64,000 nucleotides of DNA from Anaerosacchariphilus hominis. GTDB taxonomy: Bacteria; Bacillota; Clostridia; Lachnospirales; Lachnospiraceae. The notes under the pieces are model-generated. The model was given only the letters and a program-made list of their open reading frames with translations. It was not told the DNA's origin and ran no database searches. Positions 48,307-57,537 of this stretch are shown here, piece after piece. The stretch's first letter is position 1, and each line of letters begins with the position of its first letter. Where the stretch lies: positions 248,001-312,000 of the forward strand of contig NZ_JACOOR010000003.1 in NCBI RefSeq assembly GCF_014290175.1, read 5' to 3'. The translations under genes and the position numbers were made by a program.

Positions 48307-49151
48307 GAAAACTGATCAAACATGAATTCAAGTCTGTGAACCGGCTGATGATCCCGCTGCATCTGGGGCTCATTGCCATTACGATTATCGGACGCTTTTA
48401 CATACAGCTGGCTTTAAAACAGTATCCCGTACTGACCGGAGATAATGTCTGGCTGAATCTCGCCAATATGTCCCTGATGCTCTTTTATATCGTCGCTTTG
48501 ATGGCTGTGGGGCTCACTTCCATGATTTATCTCTCGATTCTGCGCCCCCGGAAGAACCTGTTTACGGATGAAGGCTATCTGATGCACACCCTTCCGGTAT
48601 CGGCCCACGCCCATATCTGGAGTAAACTTATCGTAGCTGCCATCTGGCTGACCATTGACACGGCTCTGATTATCCTCTCCGTGTTCACCATGTTTGTGAA
48701 CCCGGATTTCATCAGAGAAATCTTTACAGCGCTTCCGGATCTCCTGTCCAGCTTCCGGGAAACTTTTGGGATTTCCATGGGGACGGCCATCGCAGTGTAT
48801 ATACCGCTTTTTATTCTCAGTACGCTGGCCAGTCTGCTGGTGATCGATATGTCTATTGCCATCGGTCACAGCTTTAACAGTCACAAGGTGCTGTCGTCTG
48901 TGGGCGTCTACGTGGGGGCTACCGTTCTTCGGAATCTGCTGGGAACTATTCTGCAGACTCTTGCGGGGGTGGTTACTTCCGGAGATACTGCTGGAATTTC
49001 GCTGGGAACCTTTATTTTTTATTATTCGAATCTATCTACGACGGTATTCTGGTTGGGCTGCGCCATGGCCGCTTTGATGGCGGCTATTACGATGGGAGTG
49101 GCTTATCCGCTGACCTATTATTTTATGACCCGGAAACTGAATCTTGAATAG
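48300..49151 (+). CDS. ABC transporter permease
   Basis: A 283-aa membrane protein with six predicted helices. It pairs with the upstream ATPase, whose last codons overlap its start. The N-terminus MLRKLIKHEFKSVNRLMIPLH is the amphipathic segment usual for ABC-2-like exporters. A cytoplasmic loop with LRPRKNLFTDEGYLMHTLPVS lies near residue 85. The system probably exports a drug, peptide or cell-envelope component; the substrate is unknown. Confidence 0.8.
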   Translation: MLRKLIKHEFKSVNRLMIPLHLGLIAITIIGRFYIQLALKQYPVLTGDNVWLNLANMSLMLFYIVALMAVGLTSMIYLSILRPRKNLFTDEGYLMHTLPVSAHAHIWSKLIVAAIWLTIDTALIILSVFTMFVNPDFIREIFTALPDLLSSFRETFGISMGTAIAVYIPLFILSTLASLLVIDMSIAIGHSFNSHKVLSSVGVYVGATVLRNLLGTILQTLAGVVTSGDTAGISLGTFIFYYSNLSTTVFWLGCAMAALMAAITMGVAYPLTYYFMTRKLNLE

Positions 49152-49157
49152 TTTACT

Positions 49158-49778
49158 TTATTTGGATGCCGTGAACGTGTTTTTTATGAGTTCAGCTGCT
49201 TCCACCGCCGTCCCGACGCAGGCGTCAGCGCTTGCGTCGGTTACCGGATCCGCGAAGGCTGCCACGTAAATTCCTACCCCGCGGGCGGCGGAGAGGACGC
49301 TTTCCAGCGCTTCCGCGTGGTTCGGATGGATGGCAATGACAGAGACCCCTTCGGCTACCAGGGCGTCCGTGGCCAGCATCTGGTATTCGATTGCGTCCAC
49401 ATCGCAGAGAATGAAGGTGCCCGCCTCCAGGGCTCGGGCCTCCCCGGCGTCGGAGGCCGTCACGTCCGGGGTTTCTACCAGAAGCTCTGCGCCCAGTTCC
49501 TGGGCCAGGCTCTGGAAAGCCGCCTCTGTCTCCTGATTTTCCGGATCATCCCGGCTGGTCAGAATCAGGCCCATACGCAGGGGGCCAGTTTCATTCTGAA
49601 CCCTTTGAACCGCATCCGGCGTTTCTTCCGTCGCCCCGGCCTGCGGCTGTCCACAGCCTGCCAGAAGAACCGCCGTCAGCAAAAAAACGCCTGCCGCCCT
49701 CACGGCTTTCCCCTGCTTCTGTTTTCCATAGCTCCGTTTCCTATCTCTCATTTTCCCGTATCTTTGCTTGCTCTCCAT
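49158..49778 (-). CDS. Lipoprotein with a partial periplasmic-binding-protein-like domain
   Basis: A 206-aa protein with a long basic N-terminal tail, then signal segment AAGVFLLTAVLLAGC with the lipidated Cys near residue 42. The mature part (LRMGLILTSRDDPENQETEA, then LGAELLVETPDVTASD) resembles one lobe of a type I sugar-binding protein, about half the usual length. The start is uncertain: ATG 49778 has GGAGG at a long spacing inside the end of the methyltransferase gene, and ATG 49751 is an alternative. It could be a receptor fragment or a specialised short form. Confidence 0.6.
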   Translation of the reverse strand: MESKQRYGKMRDRKRSYGKQKQGKAVRAAGVFLLTAVLLAGCGQPQAGATEETPDAVQRVQNETGPLRMGLILTSRDDPENQETEAAFQSLAQELGAELLVETPDVTASDAGEARALEAGTFILCDVDAIEYQMLATDALVAEGVSVIAIHPNHAEALESVLSAARGVGIYVAAFADPVTDASADACVGTAVEAAELIKNTFTASK

Positions 49779-49785
49779 GCTTTTC

Positions 49786-51273
49786 TCAGCCTCCATAGCG
49801 GACTGCCAGAAACCAGGTATCCTCTTTCTCACTGATCCGCCATTCCTGCTCCAGCTTCATGCCCGGGATTTCCCGGATCCGGCGCTTGGCGTAGCCTCTG
49901 TCATGGACATAGGCCAGAATCATGGACCCGGGGTTCAAAAGCTCCGCTGCCTGCTCATACAGGGCCCGGTACAAACTGTCCACGTCGTGGGACGTCCGGT
50001 TCTTTCCCTCTGTGGGCATGTCTGTGATGATCTCATCGAACTTGTATTCATGTTGGAAGTCCCTGAGATCCTTATTAATAAAGTGAGCCGGTACGCCTGC
50101 GATTCCCGCGTTTTCCCGTGCCCCTCGGATGGCGGGGCCAAAGAGATCCACGCCGTAGAGGGTGTCCGCATGAACGGCGTAGTTCCGCTCCAGAAGCAGG
50201 GTTCCCGTCCCGCAGAAGGGATCCAACACTCGAGCATCTTTCTTCAGATAGGGCTTTGCCAGCTCCACCAGGACCGCCGCCAGGGCCGGCTGCATGGATG
50301 CGGCGATGCTCTGCTTCCGGTATGTGAATCTTCGATCCGGCAGGGCTCCGATCTTCAGCAAAGGCAGATAGCCTCCCGACTTTTTCTGAATCAGCCGAAG
50401 CTCCACTTCATAATCGGAGGTATCGTTCAAAAGGGCACCGTCAGTCTCCCGCATGAGGCCGTCCGCCAGCTTTTTCGTGAACCGGCTGCGCTCCTCCAGG
50501 GTCATCCTGCTGCGGCACTCGATCCGGAAGCGCCATGGCGCTCCGCCTCCGCAGTGAAGCTTCAGAAGCGCCAGAAGATTCGAAGCGCCAAGCTCCCGCG
50601 CGGCTTCATCTCCGGATACTTCGTCAATATCCAGACAGAACAGCAGCTCTCTCCAGGTGCGGATTCCCAGAAGCTCTGTCAGCTCTCCTCCCCGTACCCG
50701 CATGCCGGATCCCATCAGGCTCACCTGTCCCTTTGTAATCTGCCGGGCTGTCAGCTCCCGGTACTCCTTCCAGGTGGTCAGAATCACATCCACCGGTTCT
50801 TCCATTCCTGTAAAGCGCCGTTTTTTCGCAACCTCATATTCGGAAAGCAGACCATTTAAAGCTTCCAGTTCTTCCCGCAGATGCTTTTCATTTTCCGCCG
50901 TGCGGGTCTCGCTCAAAAGCTCCTGTCTCCGCTTCTTTAAAGTCTCCAGCCGTTCCTCGCAGTCGCAGCCCTGCAGGGCTGTCAGATAAGCGCTCTTTAC
51001 AAAGCGCTGGTCTTCCTTCCCATAGGCTTCAAAGAGCGCATCCCGACACACATCCGTACCCAGACAGCCCAGTACCAGGGCCACATTTTTTCGTGTCTTT
51101 GCGTCCTCCGACTGAAGCAGGGAAAGCAGTACTCCCGGCTCCTCCTCGAACCTCTCATCCAACCACAGTCCGGCTGCTCTTCCCTCTGCCCTATCCCGCA
51201 GCAACGCCCGCATGGCGGACAGATTCTGCCGGATATTCTTTCCTTCTTTTATCTCTTCATATAAATTCTGCAT
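49786..51273 (-). CDS. HEAT-repeat/RNA methyltransferase fusion (UPF0020/RlmL-like)
   Basis: A 495-aa protein. Residues ~1-120 look like HEAT-type helical repeats (DAKTRKNVALVLGCLGTDVC, then EDQRFVKSAYLTALQGC). Residues ~320-495 form a Rossmann SAM-dependent methyltransferase with RVLDPFCGTGTLLLE (motif I) and ITDMPTEGKN at the catalytic NPPY position. The middle part, ~160-300, is probably a THUMP-like RNA-binding region. It likely methylates guanine in rRNA or tRNA. The ATG at 51273 has a modest AAAGG upstream. The next gene downstream is the short lipoprotein. Confidence 0.72.
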   Translation of the reverse strand: MQNLYEEIKEGKNIRQNLSAMRALLRDRAEGRAAGLWLDERFEEEPGVLLSLLQSEDAKTRKNVALVLGCLGTDVCRDALFEAYGKEDQRFVKSAYLTALQGCDCEERLETLKKRRQELLSETRTAENEKHLREELEALNGLLSEYEVAKKRRFTGMEEPVDVILTTWKEYRELTARQITKGQVSLMGSGMRVRGGELTELLGIRTWRELLFCLDIDEVSGDEAARELGASNLLALLKLHCGGGAPWRFRIECRSRMTLEERSRFTKKLADGLMRETDGALLNDTSDYEVELRLIQKKSGGYLPLLKIGALPDRRFTYRKQSIAASMQPALAAVLVELAKPYLKKDARVLDPFCGTGTLLLERNYAVHADTLYGVDLFGPAIRGARENAGIAGVPAHFINKDLRDFQHEYKFDEIITDMPTEGKNRTSHDVDSLYRALYEQAAELLNPGSMILAYVHDRGYAKRRIREIPGMKLEQEWRISEKEDTWFLAVRYGG

Positions 51274-51348
51274 CTTCCATACCTTTCTGCTTTCAGGCGA
51301 AGCTCCATCGGATTCCGCCTCTGTACTGCCGCCTTTTCCCGACTGCTC

Positions 51349-53265
51349 CTACTCGTCCCACACAGGGGTCACGGTGATATCCTCTGTGATGGACGTCAGC
51401 TCGTCAATACGTTCGTCCGTCCCCTCCAGCACCCAGCCGCTGGCCCAGGAGCTGTCCACCTCGTTTGGCAAGTACCCGATGGGCTCACCCTTCACCACGG
51501 AAATAGCATAAATCAGCTCTCCCTCCAGGTTCAGGAACCGCACCTCTTTTGTCTCTGCTTCACCTATCCAGACCTCGTCCAAAAAGGTTTTCCGTTCCTT
51601 CAGGAACTGCTGGATATACTCCTGCTTGTCCTCACAGCCCACCACCTCGTCATGCTCTTGATAAATAGGCAGAAAGCGCTGAATATCCAGTACCGAGGAC
51701 TCCCGGATGGTGTCCGCATACTCGCTGACCTTCTTCTCCGCCATAGTTTCCAGATAGTCTGAGAACTTCTCCGCGTACTCCTTCCGGACTGCCTCCATGA
51801 ACTCCGGCTGATGGCAGAGATAGTAGAACCAACGGGTGCTCCGACCGCTGTGGAGCATCATATAGCTGATATTCCGGGTGTTCCGGTTATAGCCGCCCAC
51901 CCGGCCGAAGGCTTTGTCAAAATCCCAGACCGGTCCGCCGTAGATCTTGGAATCCACGGAATCACTGTCCTTATAAAAGAAAGAGCTGGTCAGTCCGCCT
52001 GCGTTATTTCGGCTGATTTCCTCCACGATATACTTGTCCGCCCAGGAATCCAGGTCGATGTATTCCGTAAAGTGCTTTCCGGTGGAAGGGCTTCGGCCAT
52101 CCTCCGCCTTGATGGCGTCCTCGATATCCTGCATGATGCCTGAGATATACGCTATCTCCTGTCGGGAAGCGTGCAGGGGACTCTTGATCACATACTGCTC
52201 TCCCCCGTCGGTCACGAAACCGCTGATCTCCGCCGCGTACTTCTGGGAATAATCATGCTCTATCAGATACCCTCCTGTGATATCCTCGGGATTCACCGCC
52301 AGATCCACGCCTTTTTGCTTCTCATTCTCCGTAATATATCGATATGCCTCGTCCAGATTTCCATTCAGCCTCTTATTCTGCTTTTCCAGATCCTGAAGTT
52401 CCAGCCGGTTCTCACCCAGCTCGATCTTCTCGCAGAGCATGTACATACCATTATATCTGCCATTAAAATACACATCCACATAGACAGACTCTGTACTGCC
52501 CTCCATGCCCGCCTGAATGGCCATGTCGTAGGCCAGCTTATTGCGGATATAGGAGGGATCGTATACATTGCTCAGAAGAATCCAACTGTCTGATTTTCCC
52601 ATACCGAAGAGATCTGCAGCTGAGGACATGCGGATATGATAGGACTTCTTTTCAAAGGTAAAGGTCTGATTGCCCCGGGCGGAAACGGTCTTCAGGCTGT
52701 CCACCAGAAGGGTCCTTCCATTCTGATCCAGGATCTCGATGGTTCCCTCTTCTTTCCGATCCTTGTCCTCGTCCAGATACTCCATGCTTCCGCTGTCCGT
52801 ATTCACGTAGACCGTGGGAAGGTTGCCTGACTTCAGGAACGTCACCTGCATCATCAGTTTTTCCTTGCCGCCTCTGTCCAGAAGCTTCAGATCGTAGACC
52901 ACATTTTCCCGAAAGGCTGTGGTTCCCGTCTGATTCCGCTTTACGGTAACAGTCTCCCCATCCCCGCTTTCAAAGACGACCCGATCTGCCAGGGTTCCCA
53001 CCTTCAGAGATGTGAGATCTGCATAGGAAGGCAGAAATACATACCCCATTCCCTCATCGGCTCTTCCCTCGGAGGCCACATAGCAGGAGGTGGTTTTTCC
53101 ACCGGAATAGGTAAAGGTAACCAGCTTTTCCACCTGGTATTCCCTCACTGCCCTCGCAAACTTCAGTTCCGCGCTCACCATCGGAAAACAAATCAGCGGA
53201 AATACTACCAGAAGAAGGAACAGAATCCCTCCGCACAGTTTCCGCCTTTTTTTTATATCAAGCAT
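51349..53265 (-). CDS. CotH kinase family protein, membrane-anchored
   Basis: A 638-aa protein with one N-terminal membrane segment (GGILFLLLVVFPLICFPMVS, about 12-31) and a large extracellular part. The CotH domain (about residues 180-530) has SWILLSNVYDPSYIRNKLAY, MYMLCEKIELGENR and GGPVWDFDKAFGR, the ATP-binding and catalytic blocks of this atypical protein-kinase family. The C-terminal ~60 residues form a small repeat-like domain. The ATG at 53265 follows AGGGAGA; a longer frame to 53634 overlaps the GNAT gene and is rejected. It overlaps the GNAT gene by 8 bp. Confidence 0.85.
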   Translation of the reverse strand: MLDIKKRRKLCGGILFLLLVVFPLICFPMVSAELKFARAVREYQVEKLVTFTYSGGKTTSCYVASEGRADEGMGYVFLPSYADLTSLKVGTLADRVVFESGDGETVTVKRNQTGTTAFRENVVYDLKLLDRGGKEKLMMQVTFLKSGNLPTVYVNTDSGSMEYLDEDKDRKEEGTIEILDQNGRTLLVDSLKTVSARGNQTFTFEKKSYHIRMSSAADLFGMGKSDSWILLSNVYDPSYIRNKLAYDMAIQAGMEGSTESVYVDVYFNGRYNGMYMLCEKIELGENRLELQDLEKQNKRLNGNLDEAYRYITENEKQKGVDLAVNPEDITGGYLIEHDYSQKYAAEISGFVTDGGEQYVIKSPLHASRQEIAYISGIMQDIEDAIKAEDGRSPSTGKHFTEYIDLDSWADKYIVEEISRNNAGGLTSSFFYKDSDSVDSKIYGGPVWDFDKAFGRVGGYNRNTRNISYMMLHSGRSTRWFYYLCHQPEFMEAVRKEYAEKFSDYLETMAEKKVSEYADTIRESSVLDIQRFLPIYQEHDEVVGCEDKQEYIQQFLKERKTFLDEVWIGEAETKEVRFLNLEGELIYAISVVKGEPIGYLPNEVDSSWASGWVLEGTDERIDELTSITEDITVTPVWDE

Positions 53266-54130
53266 CTGTTTCTCCCTTATTTTTCCAAATATATCGATAC
53301 AGTTTTTTTTCATGATAACGAAAAATCCGTTCTCTGTCAAACCCCAGCTTCTCCAGAAGACGCTGGGACTTCTGGTTCTCTTCCTCCACGTAAGCGGCCA
53401 CCTGCTCAAACTCCAGGGTCCGGGTCCCATAGGCCAGAACAGCCCTGCAGGCCTCCTCCGCGTATCCTCTTCTCCGATAGTCCCTGTCCATGAGATACCC
53501 CAGATCCACCTCGGAAAAGTCCAGATAATCAGCGATGCCAAAACCAGCCCTTCCGATAAGTCTGCCGCTGTTCTTCTCAATGACCACCCACATGCCGAAC
53601 TGGTAGAGTCCGTACATATAGTCGATATAAGCACGGACCTTCTCTTCTTCCTCCTGAGGCGTAAGTCCCCGGGTCTCTTCCGCTTCTTCTATCTGAAAGG
53701 ACCCGTTTCTCCGGTACAGCTCGTTGACCTCTTCCAGATCCGAAAGGGTCATTTCCCGGATCAGAAGATGTTCTGTCTCCGCGATCTGCACCGGCAGCCC
53801 CAGAGCCCTGGTATGGACATTCCGAAGAAAGGGGGCGTCCACCTCTTGGAAGCCCTCCAGAAGGATCTTACAGCCGCTCAATCTTTCGTCCGGAAGCTGC
53901 GGATTCAGGTAGCCGATGCAGAAAAATCCGCCCTCCAGCGCGATTTTCTCCTGTCTGTCCGTCTCCACCAGGCACAGAAGCTCCCTGGGCTGTGCAGCCA
54001 GCTCCCCCGCGGCTCTCCTAAGTTCCGCCGCCGTACCGCCTACCGTTTCCCGCCAGGGCAGTCCGTCCCGGTTCAAATTTTCTTTCAGAAGTCCCCCGCC
54101 GGTCACTTCCAGAATCAGTCCCTTCAGCAT
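53258..54130 (-). CDS. GNAT acetyltransferase with an N-terminal HAD-like extension
   Basis: A 290-aa protein. The GNAT domain covers about residues 118-285, with HLLIREMTLSDLEEVNELYR at its start and the acetyl-CoA loop RDYRRRGYAEEACRAVL near 222. The first ~115 residues (CLVETDRQEKIALEGGFFCI, then PDERLSGCKILLEGFQEVD) resemble a reduced HAD-phosphatase fold without clear catalytic Asp residues. This arrangement occurs in some clostridial proteins. The ATG at 54130 follows AAAGGAG. It is translationally coupled to CotH and divergent from cyclophilin. Confidence 0.75.
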   Translation of the reverse strand: MLKGLILEVTGGGLLKENLNRDGLPWRETVGGTAAELRRAAGELAAQPRELLCLVETDRQEKIALEGGFFCIGYLNPQLPDERLSGCKILLEGFQEVDAPFLRNVHTRALGLPVQIAETEHLLIREMTLSDLEEVNELYRRNGSFQIEEAEETRGLTPQEEEEKVRAYIDYMYGLYQFGMWVVIEKNSGRLIGRAGFGIADYLDFSEVDLGYLMDRDYRRRGYAEEACRAVLAYGTRTLEFEQVAAYVEEENQKSQRLLEKLGFDRERIFRYHEKKLYRYIWKNKGETDA

Positions 54131-54219
54131 AAAAACTCCTTTACGTCTTCTTCCTTTTCCGTTAAAATAGATTCCATACGATGCGCGCAGGAACGCGCGC
54201 AGGAAAAGGAGATTATACT

Positions 54220-54741
54220 ATGGCACAGAATCCAATCGTTACCATCGAAATGGAAAACGGCGACATCATCAAAGCCGAGCTTTATCCGGAGATCGCTCCG
54301 AATACCGTAAATAACTTCATTAGCCTGGTGAAAAAGGGCTTCTACAACGGCCTGATCTTCCATCGGGTTATCAATGGTTTTATGATCCAGGGCGGCTGCC
54401 CGGACGGACTGGGCACCGGTGGCCCGGGATATTCCATCAAAGGCGAGTTCGCGCAAAACGGCGTAACCAATGATCTGGCTCACACCCCCGGCGTTCTCTC
54501 CATGGCCAGAGCCATGCACCCTGACTCCGCAGGATCCCAGTTCTTCATCATGCACAAGACCTCTCCCCATCTGGACGGCGCTTACGCGGCTTTCGGAAAG
54601 GTTACCGAAGGTCTGGACGTGGTCGATAAGATCGCAAAGACCCACACAGACTTCCGGGATCGCCCCATGAAGCCCCAGGTGATGAAGTCCGTCACCGTAG
54701 AGACTTTCGGCGTGGACTATCCGGAGCCGGAGACCCTGTAG
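54220..54741 (+). CDS. Peptidyl-prolyl cis-trans isomerase (cyclophilin)
   Basis: A 173-aa cytoplasmic cyclophilin. Active-site blocks are FHRVINGFMIQGGCP (about residues 46-60), with the catalytic Arg, and AGSQFFIMH (about 105-113). The ATG at 54220 follows AAAAGGAG; an in-frame ATG at 54181 starts in a GC-rich hairpin (GCGCGCAGGAACGCGCGC) without a ribosome binding site. A terminator follows. Confidence 0.95.
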   Translation: MAQNPIVTIEMENGDIIKAELYPEIAPNTVNNFISLVKKGFYNGLIFHRVINGFMIQGGCPDGLGTGGPGYSIKGEFAQNGVTNDLAHTPGVLSMARAMHPDSAGSQFFIMHKTSPHLDGAYAAFGKVTEGLDVVDKIAKTHTDFRDRPMKPQVMKSVTVETFGVDYPEPETL

Positions 54742-54778
54742 GTCCTGTTATCCGAATTCTTAGTTGTACCAATTTCTT

Positions 54779-54822
54779 ATCCCGGCGTGGAATCATTCTT
54801 CCCCGCCGGGATGTTTTATTTT
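54779..54822 (+). terminator. Intrinsic terminator of the cyclophilin gene
   Basis: ATCCCGGCG (54779-54787) pairs with CGCCGGGAT (54804-54812), followed by GTTTTATTTT. It overlaps the 3' end of the convergent rarA gene. Confidence 0.75.
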
Positions 54823-56121
54823 CCGGAAATATTCCTGAATCTGCTTTTCATAGCCATTGTCCGAGGGCTCGTAGAACTTCTCCCCCAGCACCTCGTCAGG
54901 CAGATACTGCTGCTCCACATAATGATTGGGATAATCATGGGCGTACTTGTAGCCGATGCCGTGGCCCAGCTTCCCCGCCCCGTGGTAATGGGCGTCCTGC
55001 AGATGAGGCGGCACGCTGGTGCGCCTGGTCTTTACGGAATCCATGGCTTTGAAAATGGCGTTCACCGCTGAATTGCTCTTAGGCGCGCAGGCCACGTAGG
55101 AGGCTGCCTGGGCCAGAATAATCTGGGCCTCCGGGAAGCCGATGCGTTCCACCGCCTGGGCTGCGGACACAGCCACAGTCAGCGCCATGGGATCCGCGTT
55201 TCCCACGTCCTCGGAGGCGCAAATCATGATTCTCCGGGCGATGAACCGCTCATCCTCCCCCGCATAAATCATTTTCGCCAGATAATATACAGCCGCGTCC
55301 GGATCGGAACCCCGCATACTTTTGATAAAGGCTGAAATGGTGTCGTAGTGATTGTCCCCGGTCTTATCATAGCGCACGGTACGCTTCTGGATGCACTCCG
55401 CCATCACCTCCGGGGTCAGATATATCTTCCCGTCCTCAGATTTTTCCGTGGTCAGGACACCCAACTCCACAGCGTTCAGAGCCGCCCGGGCATCTCCCCC
55501 GGCGATATCCGCCAGGAAGTCCGCCGCCTCTTCGGTGATTTCCGCCTGATAGGCCCCCATGCCCCGCTCCGTATCGCTGACGGCCCGGTGGATCAGTTCC
55601 CGGATATCTTCTTTTTCCAGAGGCTTAAGTTCAAAGACCACGGACCGGGACAGAAGCGCCCCGTTTACCTCAAAATAGGGATTCTCTGTGGTGGCTCCGA
55701 TAAGGATCACGGTTCCATCCTCTACAAAGGGAAGCAGATAGTCCTGCTGGCCCTTATTAAACCGATGAATCTCGTCCACGAACAGGATCGTTTTCCTGCC
55801 GTACATGCCCCGATTATCCCTGGCCCTGGCCACCACGGCCTCCATATCCTTTTTTCCGGCCACGGTAGCGTTCAGCTGCGTGAAATCTGCCTTTGTGGTA
55901 TGGGCGATAACCTTGGCTATGGTGGTCTTTCCCGTGCCCGGCGGCCCATAAAAGATCAGGGAACTGAGTTTATCGGCCCGGATAGCCCGGTAAAGCAGCT
56001 TGTCCTTCCCCAGAATATGTTTCTGTCCCACGATCTCGTCCAGAGTCCGGGGACGCAGGCGGGAGGCCAGCGGGGCTTCCTGCTCCATGGTGTTCTCCCG
56101 CATATAATCAAATAAATCCAT
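54793..56121 (-). CDS. rarA: Replication-associated recombination protein A
   Basis: A 442-aa AAA+ ATPase acting at stalled replication forks. Walker A FYGPPGTGKTTIAKV (about residue 58), Walker B ILFVDEIHRFNKGQQD (about 112) and sensor 1 LIGATTENPYFEVN are all intact. The C-terminal tetramerisation part ends with QYLPDEVLGEKFYEPSDNGYE. The ATG at 56121 follows AGGAGA. Confidence 0.96.
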   Translation of the reverse strand: MDLFDYMRENTMEQEAPLASRLRPRTLDEIVGQKHILGKDKLLYRAIRADKLSSLIFYGPPGTGKTTIAKVIAHTTKADFTQLNATVAGKKDMEAVVARARDNRGMYGRKTILFVDEIHRFNKGQQDYLLPFVEDGTVILIGATTENPYFEVNGALLSRSVVFELKPLEKEDIRELIHRAVSDTERGMGAYQAEITEEAADFLADIAGGDARAALNAVELGVLTTEKSEDGKIYLTPEVMAECIQKRTVRYDKTGDNHYDTISAFIKSMRGSDPDAAVYYLAKMIYAGEDERFIARRIMICASEDVGNADPMALTVAVSAAQAVERIGFPEAQIILAQAASYVACAPKSNSAVNAIFKAMDSVKTRRTSVPPHLQDAHYHGAGKLGHGIGYKYAHDYPNHYVEQQYLPDEVLGEKFYEPSDNGYEKQIQEYFRKIKHPGGEE

Positions 56122-56136
56122 GTTCTTATCTCCTGT

Positions 56137-56853
56137 TTATTCCAGAATCAGTTCCTCCACCGTGACAAATTCATAGCCCTGAGCCTTCAGCTCATCCACG
56201 ATGCGAAGGGCCGCCTCCACGCTGGTGGCATAGGAATCGTGCATGAGAATCACGTCGTTTTCTTCCACCTCGCCCAGAACCTTTTTCACGATCTGCTCTG
56301 TATTTTTCAGCTTCCAGTCCAGGGTATCCAATGACCAGAATACAGGTAACATGATCACATCACATTCCAGGCTCTTATTCCAGTTTCCGTAAGGCGGCCG
56401 GATATATTCCACCGGCTGACCGGTGATCTCCGCGATCAGTCTCCCTGTCTCAGTGATTTCCCGGCAGGCCTCCGCCTCAGTCAGAGAGTTGATATCCACG
56501 TGGTAATAGGTATGATTGCCGATAAGGTGGCCTTCCTCCGCCATCCGCTTCACCACGTCCTCCCGACCCTCGATATTGGCTCCCAGCAGGAAAAAAGTAG
56601 CCTTCACCCGGCGCTCCGCCAGTCCGTCCAGCAAGAGCTCTGTGTAATAGGGATGGGGGCCGTCGTCGAAGGTCAGGGCCAGCCGACGGCTCTCTTTGGT
56701 ATCAGTTTGTATCGAAACCTCTGCCTCTGCGGCCTGATACGCTTCCTGCACGCTGCCCATCAGTCCCCGCTGCCCAAAGACTCCCGTCATTCCCAATATC
56801 CATAACAGCACAAGGACTCCTGTAAGCCGTCTTCTGTTCCATCTGCCGTCCAC
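56137..56853 (-). CDS. Polysaccharide deacetylase family protein
   Basis: A 238-aa membrane-anchored or secreted carbohydrate esterase (CE4). After an N-terminal hydrophobic segment (LTGVLVLLWILGMTGVFG) come motif 1 ALTFDDGPHP near residue 59, motif 2 LIGNHTYYHVD near 113 and motif 3 YIRPPYGNW near 150. LILMHD-like VILMHDSYA near 200 completes the fold. Likely substrate is N-acetylglucosamine in peptidoglycan or another wall polymer. The start is a GTG at 56853 with GGGAGA upstream. Confidence 0.88.
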   Translation of the reverse strand: MDGRWNRRRLTGVLVLLWILGMTGVFGQRGLMGSVQEAYQAAEAEVSIQTDTKESRRLALTFDDGPHPYYTELLLDGLAERRVKATFFLLGANIEGREDVVKRMAEEGHLIGNHTYYHVDINSLTEAEACREITETGRLIAEITGQPVEYIRPPYGNWNKSLECDVIMLPVFWSLDTLDWKLKNTEQIVKKVLGEVEENDVILMHDSYATSVEAALRIVDELKAQGYEFVTVEELILE

Positions 56854-56964
56854 AGCCGTCTCCCTGTATGCTTTTACTGTAAATATATGCAGACAGAGCG
56901 GGCTTATGTGCCCGCCCTCTTCTGTCTGATATCTCTCATATCCGCCGTACTTCTGCTCCCGGTC

Positions 56965-57429
56965 CTACTTTTCTTCTTCGTCCTTCTTCTCTTCCGGCTT
57001 CTCTTCTCCGGTTTCTTCCGTCTCAGCCTCCATTTCTCCGCCCTCGAACTCCACTCGGAATTTCCGCTTCATCTGGGCAGTCAGGAAGTACACCAGCAAA
57101 GGCAGCAGCACTTCTCCGCCACCCTCTGAGCTCATACCCAGAATCCAGTAGAGCAGAGCTCCCGCGCCGATCACGTCCATGGCCATCATTTTCACAAAAC
57201 CGTCTCTGCGTCCGATGGTCATCTCCCTGAACAGCCCCAGCTTCCAGGGCTCGATAATATCGGACATCACCAGATAAATCACCACAAAGAGGGCCAACAG
57301 CACCTCAAAAATAACGATGTTCAGGGACTTCGTCACCAACGCGTAAATAATATAGGCGACAATGACTGCCGTAAGCACCAGCAGAACCTTCATGGTCAGC
57401 TTCTGCACTTTTTTCTTCTCTTCTTCCAT
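56965..57429 (-). CDS. Small membrane protein, unknown function
   Basis: A 154-aa protein with three or four membrane helices (VLLVLTAVIVAYIIYALV near residue 15, IVIFEVLLALFVVIYLVMS near 38, and two weaker ones) and a very acidic C-terminal tail (EEKPEEKKDEEEK). I do not recognise the family. The ATG at 57429 follows AAAGGAGA, so longer frames to 57504 are not used. It is a single gene, divergent from the DUF4250 gene. Confidence 0.7.
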   Translation of the reverse strand: MEEEKKKVQKLTMKVLLVLTAVIVAYIIYALVTKSLNIVIFEVLLALFVVIYLVMSDIIEPWKLGLFREMTIGRRDGFVKMMAMDVIGAGALLYWILGMSSEGGGEVLLPLLVYFLTAQMKRKFRVEFEGGEMEAETEETGEEKPEEKKDEEEK

Positions 57430-57537
57430 CTTATCTTCTCCTTTATCAGACTGTCTTTGTTCAGTGTACCAGAAAAAAATAAGGCTTGCAAGTTTCTGCG
57501 CCATGTCTTATGATACAAATTTACAGGAGGTGATTTT

